A DNA stretch of 64,000 nucleotides from Candidatus Baltobacteraceae bacterium (GCA_036488875.1 DASXGW010000015.1:1-64000); one strand, 5' to 3'. Shown: positions 33,998 to 43,313, counted from the stretch's first letter. A program made the numbers and translations. Notes: generated by a model not told the origin, from the letters alone.

Positions 33998-35233
33998 GTG
34001 CCTTTTCGTCTGGAATGGGTCCCGTGGCAGCGAACGCTGTGGCTAATGGTCGGCGTCCAGGCGCTGATGGCGTGCGCCTTCTCCGCCTCCGGACCATTTC
34101 TGCCGCTCTACATCGTCCAGCTCGGCGTGCATCCGTTGGCGGCAGTCGATCTGTGGTCGGGCGCGGTCATGTCGATCAACTTCCTGCTGGCAGCGATCTG
34201 TTCGCCGTTGTGGGGCTCGCTGGCCGATCGCGTCGGCCGAAAACCGATGGTCGTGCGTTCGTGCGTCGCAATCTTTCTCTTTACGGCGTTGATGGGCGCG
34301 ACGCAAAACGTCTGGCAGTTGTTCGGGGCGCGCGCGTGCATGGGGATCTTCAGCGGATTCTCGGCCGCCGCGACGACCTTGGTCGGCACGCAGGTACCCG
34401 AGGAGCGTCTGGGCTTTTCGCTGGGATGGATGGCGACGGGTCAGCTCGCCGGCGCGCTGCTTGGCCCGCTCGTCGGCGGTTTTCTTGCCGACCGTACGCA
34501 CCAATATCGCGTCGTCTTTGTCGCGACCGCACTGTTCGCGCTGGCGGCGACGCTGTTGTGCGCGCTATTCGTTCGCGAGGAGTTCACGGCGCAGCATCAT
34601 CGCGGAGAAAGCGCGTCGCTGTGGCGCCGTATGAGCGAGCTCGCGCGCCATCCGCGCTTGCTGCCGATGTTCGTCGTCGTCCTGCTCGCGCAAGTCGTGG
34701 CGTTCGGCGTGCAGCCGATCGTGCCGCTCTTCGTCCGCGACCTGGCCGGGAACGTGCCGTGGCTTGCGACGGTCGCGGGTGCGGCTTTTGCCGTTACGGG
34801 CCTAGCGGATTTGATCGCGTCGCCGTTTCTGGGCAAGCGCAGCGATCGCATCGGTTATCGGCGCGTGCTGCTCGCCTCGCTCGCAGGCATCGCATGCTTC
34901 ACGATTCCGCAAGCGTTTGCGCGAAGCATCGCCGCATTTTTAGGGCTGCGCTTCGGCGTCGGGATGTTCTTGGGCGGCGTGCTGCCGACGGCTAACGCGT
35001 ACATCGCGCGAAACTTCGAAGCGCATCGGCGGGGGCACGTCTTCGGCGTAACGTCGAGCGCAACGTTTCTGGGTATGTTCGCCGGTCCGCTCATCGGCGG
35101 CACGATCGCGGCGCACTTCGGTTTCGGCGCGGTGTTCGTTACGATCGGAGCGCTCGCGCTGGCAAATTTGGCCTGGGTTGCGTTTACCGTGCCGGAGATA
35201 CGGCCCGATGCGGTTGGGGAGCCACTTCAGTAA
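33998..35233 (+). CDS. MFS transporter
   Basis: A 411-residue, 12-helix major facilitator. The loop 2-3 motif GSLADRVGRKPMVVRS is clear, and a central charged loop splits the two halves. It looks like a drug-efflux-type MFS member; substrate unknown. GTG start at 33998. The 3' end overlaps the convergent fRMsr gene by 50 bases. Confidence 0.88.
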   Translation: MPFRLEWVPWQRTLWLMVGVQALMACAFSASGPFLPLYIVQLGVHPLAAVDLWSGAVMSINFLLAAICSPLWGSLADRVGRKPMVVRSCVAIFLFTALMGATQNVWQLFGARACMGIFSGFSAAATTLVGTQVPEERLGFSLGWMATGQLAGALLGPLVGGFLADRTHQYRVVFVATALFALAATLLCALFVREEFTAQHHRGESASLWRRMSELARHPRLLPMFVVVLLAQVVAFGVQPIVPLFVRDLAGNVPWLATVAGAAFAVTGLADLIASPFLGKRSDRIGYRRVLLASLAGIACFTIPQAFARSIAAFLGLRFGVGMFLGGVLPTANAYIARNFEAHRRGHVFGVTSSATFLGMFAGPLIGGTIAAHFGFGAVFVTIGALALANLAWVAFTVPEIRPDAVGEPLQ

Positions 35234-35669
35234 ATGCACGCACCAGACGTTCGACACCGGCGCGATCGAGTGCGGTAAATCGCGCGATCGACGGGCTATC
35301 GATATCGAAAACGCCGTAGACCTCGTCGCGCGTGAAGAGCGGCACGACTATCTCCGACCGCGACGCCGCGTCGCAGGCGATGTGATCGCTAAACGTGGTG
35401 ACGTCGTCGACGACGACCGTCTCGCGTGCGATCGCGGCCGCGCCGCAAACGCCGTGCCCCTTCGTCAACCGCGTGCAGGCCGGACGGCCGCCGAACGGGC
35501 CTAAGACGAGGTCGCCGGCGGCATCCAGAAAGTAGAAGCCGGCCCAGTTGACGTCGGGCAGCTCGTGATACACCAACGACGCGAAGTTCGCGGCGTTGGC
35601 GATGTAGTCGCTCTCGCCGCCGAGCAGTTCGCGGACTTGGCGTTCCAGCAGATCGTAGGATAGGGACAT
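35184..35669 (-). CDS. msrC: GAF-domain free methionine-(R)-sulfoxide reductase
   Basis: A 161-residue GAF protein. WAGFYFLD and GPFGGRPACTRL lead to Cys65, Cys75 and Cys99, whose spacing (10 and 24) equals the three redox Cys of E. coli fRMsr, so the enzyme should reduce free methionine-R-sulfoxide. The ATG at 35669 was chosen since it gives the family length; the frame is open 144 bases further without homology. With MsrB it covers both bound and free R-sulfoxide. Confidence 0.88.
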   Translation of the reverse strand: MSLSYDLLERQVRELLGGESDYIANAANFASLVYHELPDVNWAGFYFLDAAGDLVLGPFGGRPACTRLTKGHGVCGAAAIARETVVVDDVTTFSDHIACDAASRSEIVVPLFTRDEVYGVFDIDSPSIARFTALDRAGVERLVRAFTEVAPQPHRAVSPAR

Positions 35670-35759
35670 ACGGCCCACTTCGACGAAGCTTCCCGACCCC
35701 CGGCCGACCGTGCGGCCGGCTACGAACGGAGTTCGAGGAGCAAACATGAGGGACGGACG

Positions 35760-37364
35760 TTGACCGTCGGCGATCGCTCGCGCGCAAGCAGCGACCGCGC
35801 ACTCATGCGTCAAGTCGCCAATCTGCTGGCGACGGACTTATCGCTCGGAGAGCTCTTCGACCGCCTGACCAAGATGCTGCCAGAGCATCTGGACTCCTCG
35901 GTGGTCTTTATCGCGCTGTCGCGCCCGGACCAGCAGCACTCGATCGAATACTTCTACGACCACGGCGAGATCAAGCGGTATCCGCACATCGTTCTCGGCC
36001 CGCGATCGCGCGCTCGCGAGGTGATTAGGACCGGGGAAATGATCTGGGGGAACGATCCGTCGGTCTGGGCTCCCGAGGGCACCGAACCGATTCACAAGGA
36101 TCGGCCATGGACCAACGACACCGTCTCGGCGATCTTCGTCCCGATGCGTGCCGGCGGAACGACCGTTGGCTGCCTCTCCGTGCAGAGCACGCGATCGGGA
36201 GCCTACAGCATCGACGAAGTCGAGCTGGTTGCCGCGATCGGTCACTACGTCGGCGTCGCCGTCGAGAATCAGCGGATGTATCAGACCTTGCAGCGCACCG
36301 CCGAGTACGACGTGATGACGGGCTTGGCCAGCTATCCAAAGCTCTCTCGCGAGCTCGACGAAACGCTCGCGTCGGCGACCTCGCTGCGGCCGGCAACCGT
36401 CATGGTGCTCGACATCGTCAACTTCGCCGCGTTCAACGAAGTGTACGGCTACGGCGAGGGTGACGAAGTGCTGCGTATGGTCGGCGACGCGTTGCGCGAG
36501 TTCGAAGACGGCAACGTCGTCTGCGCGCGCTACGGCGGTGACGTCTTCATGGTGCTCGTCAAGGAAAGCGCTCCCGACGAGATCGATCCGTTCGCCGAGC
36601 GGCTACGGTTGCGTTTGCACCAGCTCGGTTACGTGTCGCGCGATCAGACCGTTCCCGTTTCGGTCGCGATCGGGTATGCTATCGCACCGCTCGACGGCGG
36701 AACGCGTCACGGGCTGATTTCAGTCTGCACCGATCGTGCGCACATCTCGCGCCGCGAAGGCTGCCGCCCAACGCGCTCGGACCAGCCGTTGAACAGCCCG
36801 CTCGCGGGAATCTTTACCGGCATCGAGACGATCGTCACCGCGCTGCTCGATCGCGATCCGTTTACGCGCGTGCACCTACTCGAAGTCAACGCGATGGCCA
36901 AGCAGTGGTCGCAGCACAATCTCGAACTCGATCGCGACGCGCTCGGCACGTTCTTGCAGGCCAGCCTTCTGCACGACGTCGGAAAGCTGATGATCTCCGA
37001 CCGCCTCTTGGTCAAACCCGGCCGCTTGACGCCCGACGAATACGACTCGGTCAAGCGTCACGCCGTCTACGGGCGCAATATTCTCGCGCTGCAGCCCGCG
37101 TGGGACGAAGTTGGAGCGATCGTGGGACAGCACCACGAGTGGTGGGACGGCCGCGGCTATCCCAACGGACTCGCCGGCGAGCAGATTCATCCGCTCGCGC
37201 GTGCGGTCTCGATTCTCGACGCCTATTCCGCCATGGTTTCCGATCGTCCGTACCATCGCGGCATTACCGAAGATGCGGCGCTCGCGGAGCTGCAGCGCTG
37301 CGCGGGAACGCAGTTCGATCCGTTCTACGTCGAGCGGTTCGTCGCGTGGCGGGAGTCGCTCTAA
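35760..37364 (+). CDS. GAF-GGDEF-HD-GYP domain protein
   Basis: A 534-residue signalling protein: GAF about 20-172, GGDEF about 182-310, HD-GYP about 350-534. The GGDEF signature is GGDVF (259-263) with metal Asp218 in VLDIVNF, so the acidic Glu of GGDEF is lost and cyclase activity is doubtful. The HD-GYP part has LLHDVGK (HD at 405-406) and HHEWWDGRGYP, which looks active as a c-di-GMP phosphodiesterase. No membrane segment is present. The start is TTG at 35760 or Met16 at 35805. Confidence 0.85.
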   Translation: MTVGDRSRASSDRALMRQVANLLATDLSLGELFDRLTKMLPEHLDSSVVFIALSRPDQQHSIEYFYDHGEIKRYPHIVLGPRSRAREVIRTGEMIWGNDPSVWAPEGTEPIHKDRPWTNDTVSAIFVPMRAGGTTVGCLSVQSTRSGAYSIDEVELVAAIGHYVGVAVENQRMYQTLQRTAEYDVMTGLASYPKLSRELDETLASATSLRPATVMVLDIVNFAAFNEVYGYGEGDEVLRMVGDALREFEDGNVVCARYGGDVFMVLVKESAPDEIDPFAERLRLRLHQLGYVSRDQTVPVSVAIGYAIAPLDGGTRHGLISVCTDRAHISRREGCRPTRSDQPLNSPLAGIFTGIETIVTALLDRDPFTRVHLLEVNAMAKQWSQHNLELDRDALGTFLQASLLHDVGKLMISDRLLVKPGRLTPDEYDSVKRHAVYGRNILALQPAWDEVGAIVGQHHEWWDGRGYPNGLAGEQIHPLARAVSILDAYSAMVSDRPYHRGITEDAALAELQRCAGTQFDPFYVERFVAWRESL

Positions 37365-37370
37365 AGACCG

Positions 37371-37793
37371 TTAGGGAACGCGGCTGACGATGGCTGCGGC
37401 CGCGAGGATGGCGATCGCGTCTTCGATCAGCGCGGACGGGACGCTGCCGATGGCGGCGATGAGCCGCAGACGAATCGCCAGCCCGCCGTAAGCGCCGATG
37501 ACCGCACCAATCGCCCCCGCGATCGCTCCGGCGATGGGCGAAGAATGGCCGAACGCCAATCCAATCATCCATCCCACGAACGCGCCGCTGATCACGCGCG
37601 CGACGAGTCCCGTCGTGCTCGTGCGCGGCGGTGCGTTAGGAAGCAGGTCGACCGCGTACTCGATGAGGGCGAAAGCGCCGAGCGCGTACGCCCAGGGCCC
37701 GGGATGACGCATTAACCAGAGCACGGCCGGCGCAGTGAACGTTCGCAACCCCACGACCAGTCCAAGCGCAAAGGCGAGCAGCAAATAGGGCAT
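37371..37793 (-). CDS. DUF4126-like membrane protein
   Basis: A 140-residue hydrophobic protein with several membrane helices (from MPYLLLAFALGLVVG) and a Gly/Ala-rich second half (AGAIAGAIGAVIGAYGG). It resembles the DUF4126 family of small inner-membrane proteins, function unknown. The ATG at 37793 begins the first helix; the earlier in-frame start is in the divergent lipoprotein gene region. Its end is 6 bases from the stop of the convergent signalling gene. Confidence 0.6.
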   Translation of the reverse strand: MPYLLLAFALGLVVGLRTFTAPAVLWLMRHPGPWAYALGAFALIEYAVDLLPNAPPRTSTTGLVARVISGAFVGWMIGLAFGHSSPIAGAIAGAIGAVIGAYGGLAIRLRLIAAIGSVPSALIEDAIAILAAAAIVSRVP

Positions 37794-37882
37794 GACTGCC
37801 TGCTTACCCCTCACCAATCTGCCCAACCTTTTCGGCCGGTCGGCCATTGGGCGAGGATGCGGCGGCACGCTACGCTTTGGGC

Positions 37883-38908
37883 ATGAAGCTGCGCGGCGCT
37901 CTCGTGTTGTCGTCTTTTGCCCTGGGGCTGGCCGGATGCGGCGGCGGCAGCGGGGTTCGAACGCTCCCGGACGCTCCGGCCGAATCCCCGGCTGCGCGGA
38001 CGCCCGCCGCGGCGTCGACGATCCCATATTTTACTTCGACCTTTAAAGCCCAAGGGCAGATTTGGTCGTTTGCGATGGTGGGAACCGATCCGCGCAGCTC
38101 GCGCGTAACGACGGCCGTCACAGCGCACGTCGTTCCGGTCAAGTTGACGTTTTCCAACGGCATGGCGTTCGACGCCACGAGTCTTGCGCCGGGCGTCGTC
38201 CGCTCGCCGCTCTTCATCGGCGCGCAGTTCATCGACGGGAACATGCAGTTCGGCGACGCGGTGATGCGCGGGGAGTTCTGGAAGTACGTATCCTCGAATT
38301 CCGGTTATCACGTGCTGCTGTCCGCTGCACCGGTCGAACCGACGGTTTCGGTCGCGGTGCCGTCCGCCGACGGATACACGTCGCCCAAGCCGGGCGGACA
38401 GTACGGTTACGTCACGTATGCGTGGTTCGTGCAGACGATCGAGCCGCAACTCATCGCGCAGTTGGGAATTCCGCCGACCGACCTCACGATCTTCGTAACG
38501 TCACGCACCAGCGTTCTGGAGCCGGGCGGCTACTGTTGCTATCTGGGCTACCATTCGGTGTTTCCAATCGCTAGCGCCGGCGGAACGCGGACCTGGACGA
38601 CGGCCTGGGCGTCGGTTACACCCAAGAACGTCGAGGCGCTTTCGCACGAAGTCGCCGAGTGGCTGAACGATCCGTTCTATAACAACACCGTCCCGCCGTG
38701 GCTCTCTCCCGAGAGCGGCGTGTGCGGGGGCAAACAGCTCGAGGTCGGCGATCCGCTCACCAAGTATCGTATCAAACGCGGCGGTTTCGTGCTGCAAGAC
38801 ATCGCCTTCTTCTCGTGGTTCGCGCGGCAGAAGCCGTCGATCGGCTACAAAAGGCGCTACGATCTTGCGGGCAAGCTGAGTTCGCCCGCGCAAAACTGCC
38901 CGCCGTAG
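37883..38908 (+). CDS. Lipoprotein with HExxE zincin-like motif
   Basis: A 341-residue protein with a signal and lipobox (LGLAGCGGG, Cys19). Near residue 255 it has ALSHEVAEWLNDP, an HExxExxxDP motif shared with the lipoprotein at 53494-54471. The motif resembles the zinc site of zincin-type peptidases, though the third ligand is not obvious, and peptidase activity is unproven. The ATG at 37883 was chosen to start the signal peptide. Confidence 0.6.
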   Translation: MKLRGALVLSSFALGLAGCGGGSGVRTLPDAPAESPAARTPAAASTIPYFTSTFKAQGQIWSFAMVGTDPRSSRVTTAVTAHVVPVKLTFSNGMAFDATSLAPGVVRSPLFIGAQFIDGNMQFGDAVMRGEFWKYVSSNSGYHVLLSAAPVEPTVSVAVPSADGYTSPKPGGQYGYVTYAWFVQTIEPQLIAQLGIPPTDLTIFVTSRTSVLEPGGYCCYLGYHSVFPIASAGGTRTWTTAWASVTPKNVEALSHEVAEWLNDPFYNNTVPPWLSPESGVCGGKQLEVGDPLTKYRIKRGGFVLQDIAFFSWFARQKPSIGYKRRYDLAGKLSSPAQNCPP

Positions 38909-38956
38909 ACACCTACCCGCAGTAAATACCTCGCCGCATGGGGAAGCGCCGGGGCG

Positions 38957-39403
38957 ATGATTATATTCGCCACGATACGATGCAGCCGCCTCGACGACAT
39001 CGCCTCCGACGGATTCCAGGAGCAAGACGATGCGATCGCTCGCTACGCCACGAGCGACGAAGGCGGGGCGAAGAAAATTTACTGCAGCGACGAGCCGGTG
39101 AGCGATTACGAGCTATCTCCGGACTTCCACATAGCTTACGTGTTGGACGTTCCGGATGCGGTGCTCGCAAAGCACGCGAGTTCAGACCCGGTTGGGTGGC
39201 TGCTCCCGATAGACGTGGCAAATACGTACCGCGGGATCGGCGGGGCGTCGGGCGCGGCATGGCCGTGCGCCATCGATCTCGATCCTAACGTCAGCACGCC
39301 CATTGCCAATCTTGAGGACGTTGAACGAGGCGGCGGCTCGGGATGGACGAAGGTGGTCGGTGACGCTATCACGAGGCACAGGGCTGCAGCAGCGCTGAAA
39401 TAG
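38957..39403 (+). CDS. Hypothetical protein convergent with the MurC-NRPS gene
   Basis: A 148-residue acidic protein (start MIIFATIRCSRLDD) with no recognised domain. It is rich in Asp and Ala and has no signal or membrane segment. Its last 35 bases overlap the end of the MurC-NRPS gene on the other strand. Whether it is linked in function is unknown. Confidence 0.45.
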   Translation: MIIFATIRCSRLDDIASDGFQEQDDAIARYATSDEGGAKKIYCSDEPVSDYELSPDFHIAYVLDVPDAVLAKHASSDPVGWLLPIDVANTYRGIGGASGAAWPCAIDLDPNVSTPIANLEDVERGGGSGWTKVVGDAITRHRAAAALK

Positions 39404-42400
39404 CGCGGCCTAGAGATTCGCAGTTGGGAGCTTGAAAGTATTCGCCGTGCCCACCCGGAGTGATCGCTACCGTATATCCGAAAGGATATCTGTCGCGAAA
39501 TAGGTGGTCTGCGTCGGCGCCGCCCAGCAGCGGATTTAAGTCGCTCTCCGCTCCAAAAAACAGCGCCACCCGTCCGGGATATTCTTTGAGCGTCCCCTCA
39601 TCGAGGAGAATCAGCAGCTCGACGTCTCGTCCCCGATCGATCAGCGCGCACGCTACGCTGCGAGCGATAATACCGCCTTGGCAATTTCCGCCGATGATGA
39701 ACGGACCGCTCGGGTGCATGGATAGCATCTCCTCGGCGTAGAGCGTCGCAAGGGCCGCGATGCTGTGCTCTTTGTACGAGAAAACGAGGTGGCCCGACCG
39801 CATGCCGTGCAGCGGCTGCTCGGGCCCCAATTCGTCGGCAAGGGCTTGATGTTCTTGCGCGCCCTGAAAACACCAAAAGAGCGGCCTGAGCTTTCCGGCA
39901 CCATGAAGCGTACGCAAAAGACCGGTCGGGCTACGACGTTCCCCTTTCCATGCCGCAACGTAGTACAGCTGTTTGCGGGAAATCTCGGCCGCAAGACTGA
40001 GCGGCGAGGCGGAACGCGCGTCGCCTTGTTTGAGCGCATCGTTGATTGCCAAGGCCAGGCACTCGACGGTGCTGGCATGCGTAAAGAACTCTTCCGGTAA
40101 GATCACGTCGAAATGCCGTTCGATCCACGCGAAGAACTTGGCAATTGCCAGCGAGTCGAGGCCGAGGTCGTCGAGGTCTTCGCGCACGCCGAAAGCGCGA
40201 CGCACGCCGAATTCGTTTGCGACGTAGTCGCAGACGGCGGCCTCAACGAGTCCACGCGGCGCTAGCGGGACGCTCGTTTGAGCTGCCGGTGCTTGTGCTG
40301 CCAATGCGGCGCGATCGCACTTGCCGTTTGCATCTAATGGTATCTCACGAATGGGGACAATTGCGTCGGGTTGCATGTAACGCGGAAGCTTACCCAAGAG
40401 TGCGGCCCGCAGTTGGGACTCGGCCGATGCGTCGATTACCGCGCGGTACACGACATAGGCGATCAGGTGCGCACCCGTTGCGTTCTTTTCGACGCAAACG
40501 ATCGCGTCGTCGACGGCGTTCTGCGTCCGTAATACGGCTTCGATCTCGCCTAGCTCGATTCGATATCCTCGCAACTTGACTTGATCGTCGCTGCGGCCGC
40601 TAAATTGCGTTGCGCCGTCGGCAAGCATACGTGCGAGGTCGCCGGTTCTATAGAGCCGGCGTTCGCCGTCAGGTAAAGAGAGCGTGCGAAACCGCTCTGC
40701 AGTTTGATCCGCGGTTCGAAGATACTCCCGAGCCAAACCGCGGCCTCCGATCCAGATCTCACCAAGAGCGCCTCGCGGTACCGGCGCGAACGTTTCGTCG
40801 AGGATGTAGAGCGAGACGTTGTCGATCGGTCGTCCGATGGTGACGGGTTCGCCGGCAACGCAGTGCGCTATCGTGGCGCACACCGTCGCCTCCGCGGGGC
40901 CGTAAGCGTTTATGAAGGAGCGGCCCGGAGCCCAACGATCGACGAGATCGCCGGGGCAGGCCTCTCCGCCCACAATAATGCTCGTGAGAGAAGGGTAATC
41001 GCGATATGGAACGGTCGCGAGTCGCGACGGCGTGAGCTCGAGGTGCGTGATGTGAGCGCTATCGATGAAGCGCCCCAGTGGGACTCCAACCGCGGCATTA
41101 GCGGCAAAAACCAAACACCCTCCGCCGTAGATGGTGTATACCATGGTGTCTATTGCCTGGTCGAAACCGAACGCAGCAATCTGCGCCACGCGGCTGGCAG
41201 CCGTGATACCGAACGCCCGGGCTTCCGTTGCAGCGAGATTGTCGAGCGCTCCGTGCTCGACCACAACGCCTTTGGGCATACCCGTCGATCCGGAAGTGTA
41301 GATAATGTACGCCCGATCTCGGTCTCTTGGGAGCGTCACCGGCTCGTCTATACCGCGTAGATTGCAAGCGGTCAGGTCGATCTCTTTGAGAAGGCGGCGA
41401 GCCCCGCTCTGTTCGATCATGAAATCCGCGCGCTGTTGCGGCAGGTCGGGATCGATTGGGAGATACACGGCGCCGGCAGTGAGGACGCCCAGAAATGCCA
41501 CGATGCGGTCTATCGAAGGCGGCAGGCTAATCGCGACCACGTCATCGCGCCCGATACCGCCGGCGGTAAGGGTGGCCGCCACCGTTCGGACCGCTCGTGC
41601 GAGCTCGCCATACGTCATCAATGTTTCTTTGTCGGCGGCGGCAAGGGCAGTTGGCTGCGTCGTTGCGAGCTCGAGAAAACGCGCGAGCAGCGACTGTGGT
41701 GGGGCGGTGACCGCTCCATGGACGATCGATTGCTCCGGCGCCTCTTCGGATAGATGAATAAGGACCTGTGATGCAATCGTTCCGACTTCACCGGAACCAA
41801 TCGTAACGAAGACGTCGCCGCCTCGGAGAGTGGCGATGGCCGCAGCCGTCACGGCCGTCCGATCGCGCAGGCGTTGGTAGGGAACGCACGCATCGTCTAA
41901 GGCCGCTGCGACGGCGTCTTCATTCGAGACGAGGAGCACGTCGTCGGCTGCGGAAAGCGCCCGCGCAAAATCGGGGGCAAGTCGTTGGGCGTTATGCGGA
42001 GATGGGCGAAATACGGCCACGACTCTGCCTGTAGGCGCGGTCGTACGGCGCGCCTGTTCCAGCGTCACCGCGACCTCGGTCGGGTGGTGCGCGAAATCAT
42101 CGTAGCATGCTATGCGCCTCGCCGTTCCGATGTGCTGCCAGCGGCGCTCGACACCGACGAAGTCCGCGAGCGCATCGGCGACCTCGGCAAACGGCACGCC
42201 GAGTTCTAACGCGATGGCCATTGCTCCCAGGGCGTTGACGACGTTGTGCGCGCCGGCAACGCGCAGGGCCATCGTACCGAGCTGCTCGCCGCGTAGGAAC
42301 ACCTTTGCAGCGCTCGTATGCGCATCGAGGCGTTCGACGTCGGCGCGAAGGTCGTTGTCGCGACCCAAGCCAAACGTCAGCACCTCGCGAGGGACTGCAG

Positions 42401-43067
42401 CGATAATTGCTCGCGCTCCCGGATCGTCGCCACACATTGCAACGATGCCGTCGTCGGGCGTGCGGCAAACCATTGCGGCGAAGGCGGCCCGCATCCGTTC
42501 TTCACCGCCGTAATGCTCGGCGTGTTCGTTGTCGACGTTTGTAACGATGCAATGCTGTGGATGCCAGTAGGCGAGTGCACCGAACGCCTCGCAGGCTTCC
42601 AAGACGAAAGTCTCGCCGGCGGCGGCGTGCGCCTTGGTATTGCCCAGTGACGGCGTTGCGGCGCCGATGAGGAAACCTGGATCCCGGCCGGCACGGCAAA
42701 GAACGTACGCCAGCATTGCGGTGGTGGTCGTCTTGCCGTGACTGCCGGTAACGCAGGCGACTCGACGATGACGCAAGTGCATCGCGAGCGCCTCGGCACG
42801 CGGTCGTATCTGCAGTTCGTTCGATCGCGCAGCCAATAGGTCGGCGTCGTGGATCGGCACGGCCGGGCTGAAGATCAGCTGCTCGGCTTGTCGGACCAGC
42901 TCTAGATCGTGGCCGACGGCAATGCGCGCGCCCAACGCCCGCAGCGACGATAGCTCGTGGCTATCGACGATATCGCTGCCGCTCACACGAAAGCCGTCGG
43001 CGATGAGCAAACGCGCCAACCCGCTCATACCGGAACCGCCGATACCGACGAGATGAACCGTGGTCAC
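39369..43067 (-). CDS. MurC-type Mur ligase fused to NRPS adenylation, carrier and thioesterase domains
   Basis: A 1232-residue four-domain protein. Residues 1-445 are a full MurC-like Mur ligase: GIGGSGM (8-14), P-loop GSHGKTTTT (108-116), EACE (157-160) as in Bacillus MurC, NVDNEH (177-182), GAHNVVNALG and YDDFAHHPTEV (322-332). Residues about 455-925 are an NRPS adenylation domain with all core motifs: YTSGSTGMPKG (590-600), NAYGPAEATVC (720-730), YRTGDL, GYRIELGEIE and Lys916 in NGKCDR. About 935-1010 is a carrier domain with LGLDSL (Ser972), and 1060-1228 a thioesterase with GGNCQGG, Cys1129 as nucleophile, Asp1156 and His1207. There is no condensation domain. GTG start with GAAGG 7 bases upstream. 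MurC joins L-Ala to UDP-MurNAc; the fused module should activate and tether an amino acid. The product is unknown. Monocistronic. Confidence 0.93.
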   Translation of the reverse strand: MTTVHLVGIGGSGMSGLARLLIADGFRVSGSDIVDSHELSSLRALGARIAVGHDLELVRQAEQLIFSPAVPIHDADLLAARSNELQIRPRAEALAMHLRHRRVACVTGSHGKTTTTAMLAYVLCRAGRDPGFLIGAATPSLGNTKAHAAAGETFVLEACEAFGALAYWHPQHCIVTNVDNEHAEHYGGEERMRAAFAAMVCRTPDDGIVAMCGDDPGARAIIAAVPREVLTFGLGRDNDLRADVERLDAHTSAAKVFLRGEQLGTMALRVAGAHNVVNALGAMAIALELGVPFAEVADALADFVGVERRWQHIGTARRIACYDDFAHHPTEVAVTLEQARRTTAPTGRVVAVFRPSPHNAQRLAPDFARALSAADDVLLVSNEDAVAAALDDACVPYQRLRDRTAVTAAAIATLRGGDVFVTIGSGEVGTIASQVLIHLSEEAPEQSIVHGAVTAPPQSLLARFLELATTQPTALAAADKETLMTYGELARAVRTVAATLTAGGIGRDDVVAISLPPSIDRIVAFLGVLTAGAVYLPIDPDLPQQRADFMIEQSGARRLLKEIDLTACNLRGIDEPVTLPRDRDRAYIIYTSGSTGMPKGVVVEHGALDNLAATEARAFGITAASRVAQIAAFGFDQAIDTMVYTIYGGGCLVFAANAAVGVPLGRFIDSAHITHLELTPSRLATVPYRDYPSLTSIIVGGEACPGDLVDRWAPGRSFINAYGPAEATVCATIAHCVAGEPVTIGRPIDNVSLYILDETFAPVPRGALGEIWIGGRGLAREYLRTADQTAERFRTLSLPDGERRLYRTGDLARMLADGATQFSGRSDDQVKLRGYRIELGEIEAVLRTQNAVDDAIVCVEKNATGAHLIAYVVYRAVIDASAESQLRAALLGKLPRYMQPDAIVPIREIPLDANGKCDRAALAAQAPAAQTSVPLAPRGLVEAAVCDYVANEFGVRRAFGVREDLDDLGLDSLAIAKFFAWIERHFDVILPEEFFTHASTVECLALAINDALKQGDARSASPLSLAAEISRKQLYYVAAWKGERRSPTGLLRTLHGAGKLRPLFWCFQGAQEHQALADELGPEQPLHGMRSGHLVFSYKEHSIAALATLYAEEMLSMHPSGPFIIGGNCQGGIIARSVACALIDRGRDVELLILLDEGTLKEYPGRVALFFGAESDLNPLLGGADADHLFRDRYPFGYTVAITPGGHGEYFQAPNCESLGRAISALLQPCAS

Positions 43068-43166
43068 CCGTTGGCCTTCTCGACGGGGCCGCGATATCTT
43101 CGCCGGGCGATCTCAGCAGCGCAGGCACTGCGGGCTATCCGTCAAGAATGAACGCGAATCAAATGC

Positions 43167-43206
43167 GCGCCCGTAGCTCAAATGGGATAGAGCAGGGGAC
43201 TCCTAA
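43167..43206 (+). repeat. Broken 5' half of tRNA-Arg: left attachment site (attL) of the island
   Basis: The 5' half of a tRNA-Arg(CCT), from the acceptor strand (GCGCCCG) to the anticodon loop, matching the intact tRNA at 49107 except for two bases in the D loop. The last 22 bases (43185-43206, ending CTCCTAA) are identical to 49125-49146. The tRNA sequence stops there. It marks the left end of an integrated element. Confidence 0.8.
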
Positions 43207-43313
43207 AGCCTAAATAGGGATCGGGACGGATCGCCACCGGTCGGAAAAGGCGGTAAACACAAGGGGTTCCGGTCGCCGAGGGTTTTCGGGGGGTCGGGTT
43301 CAGTCGCGACCAG

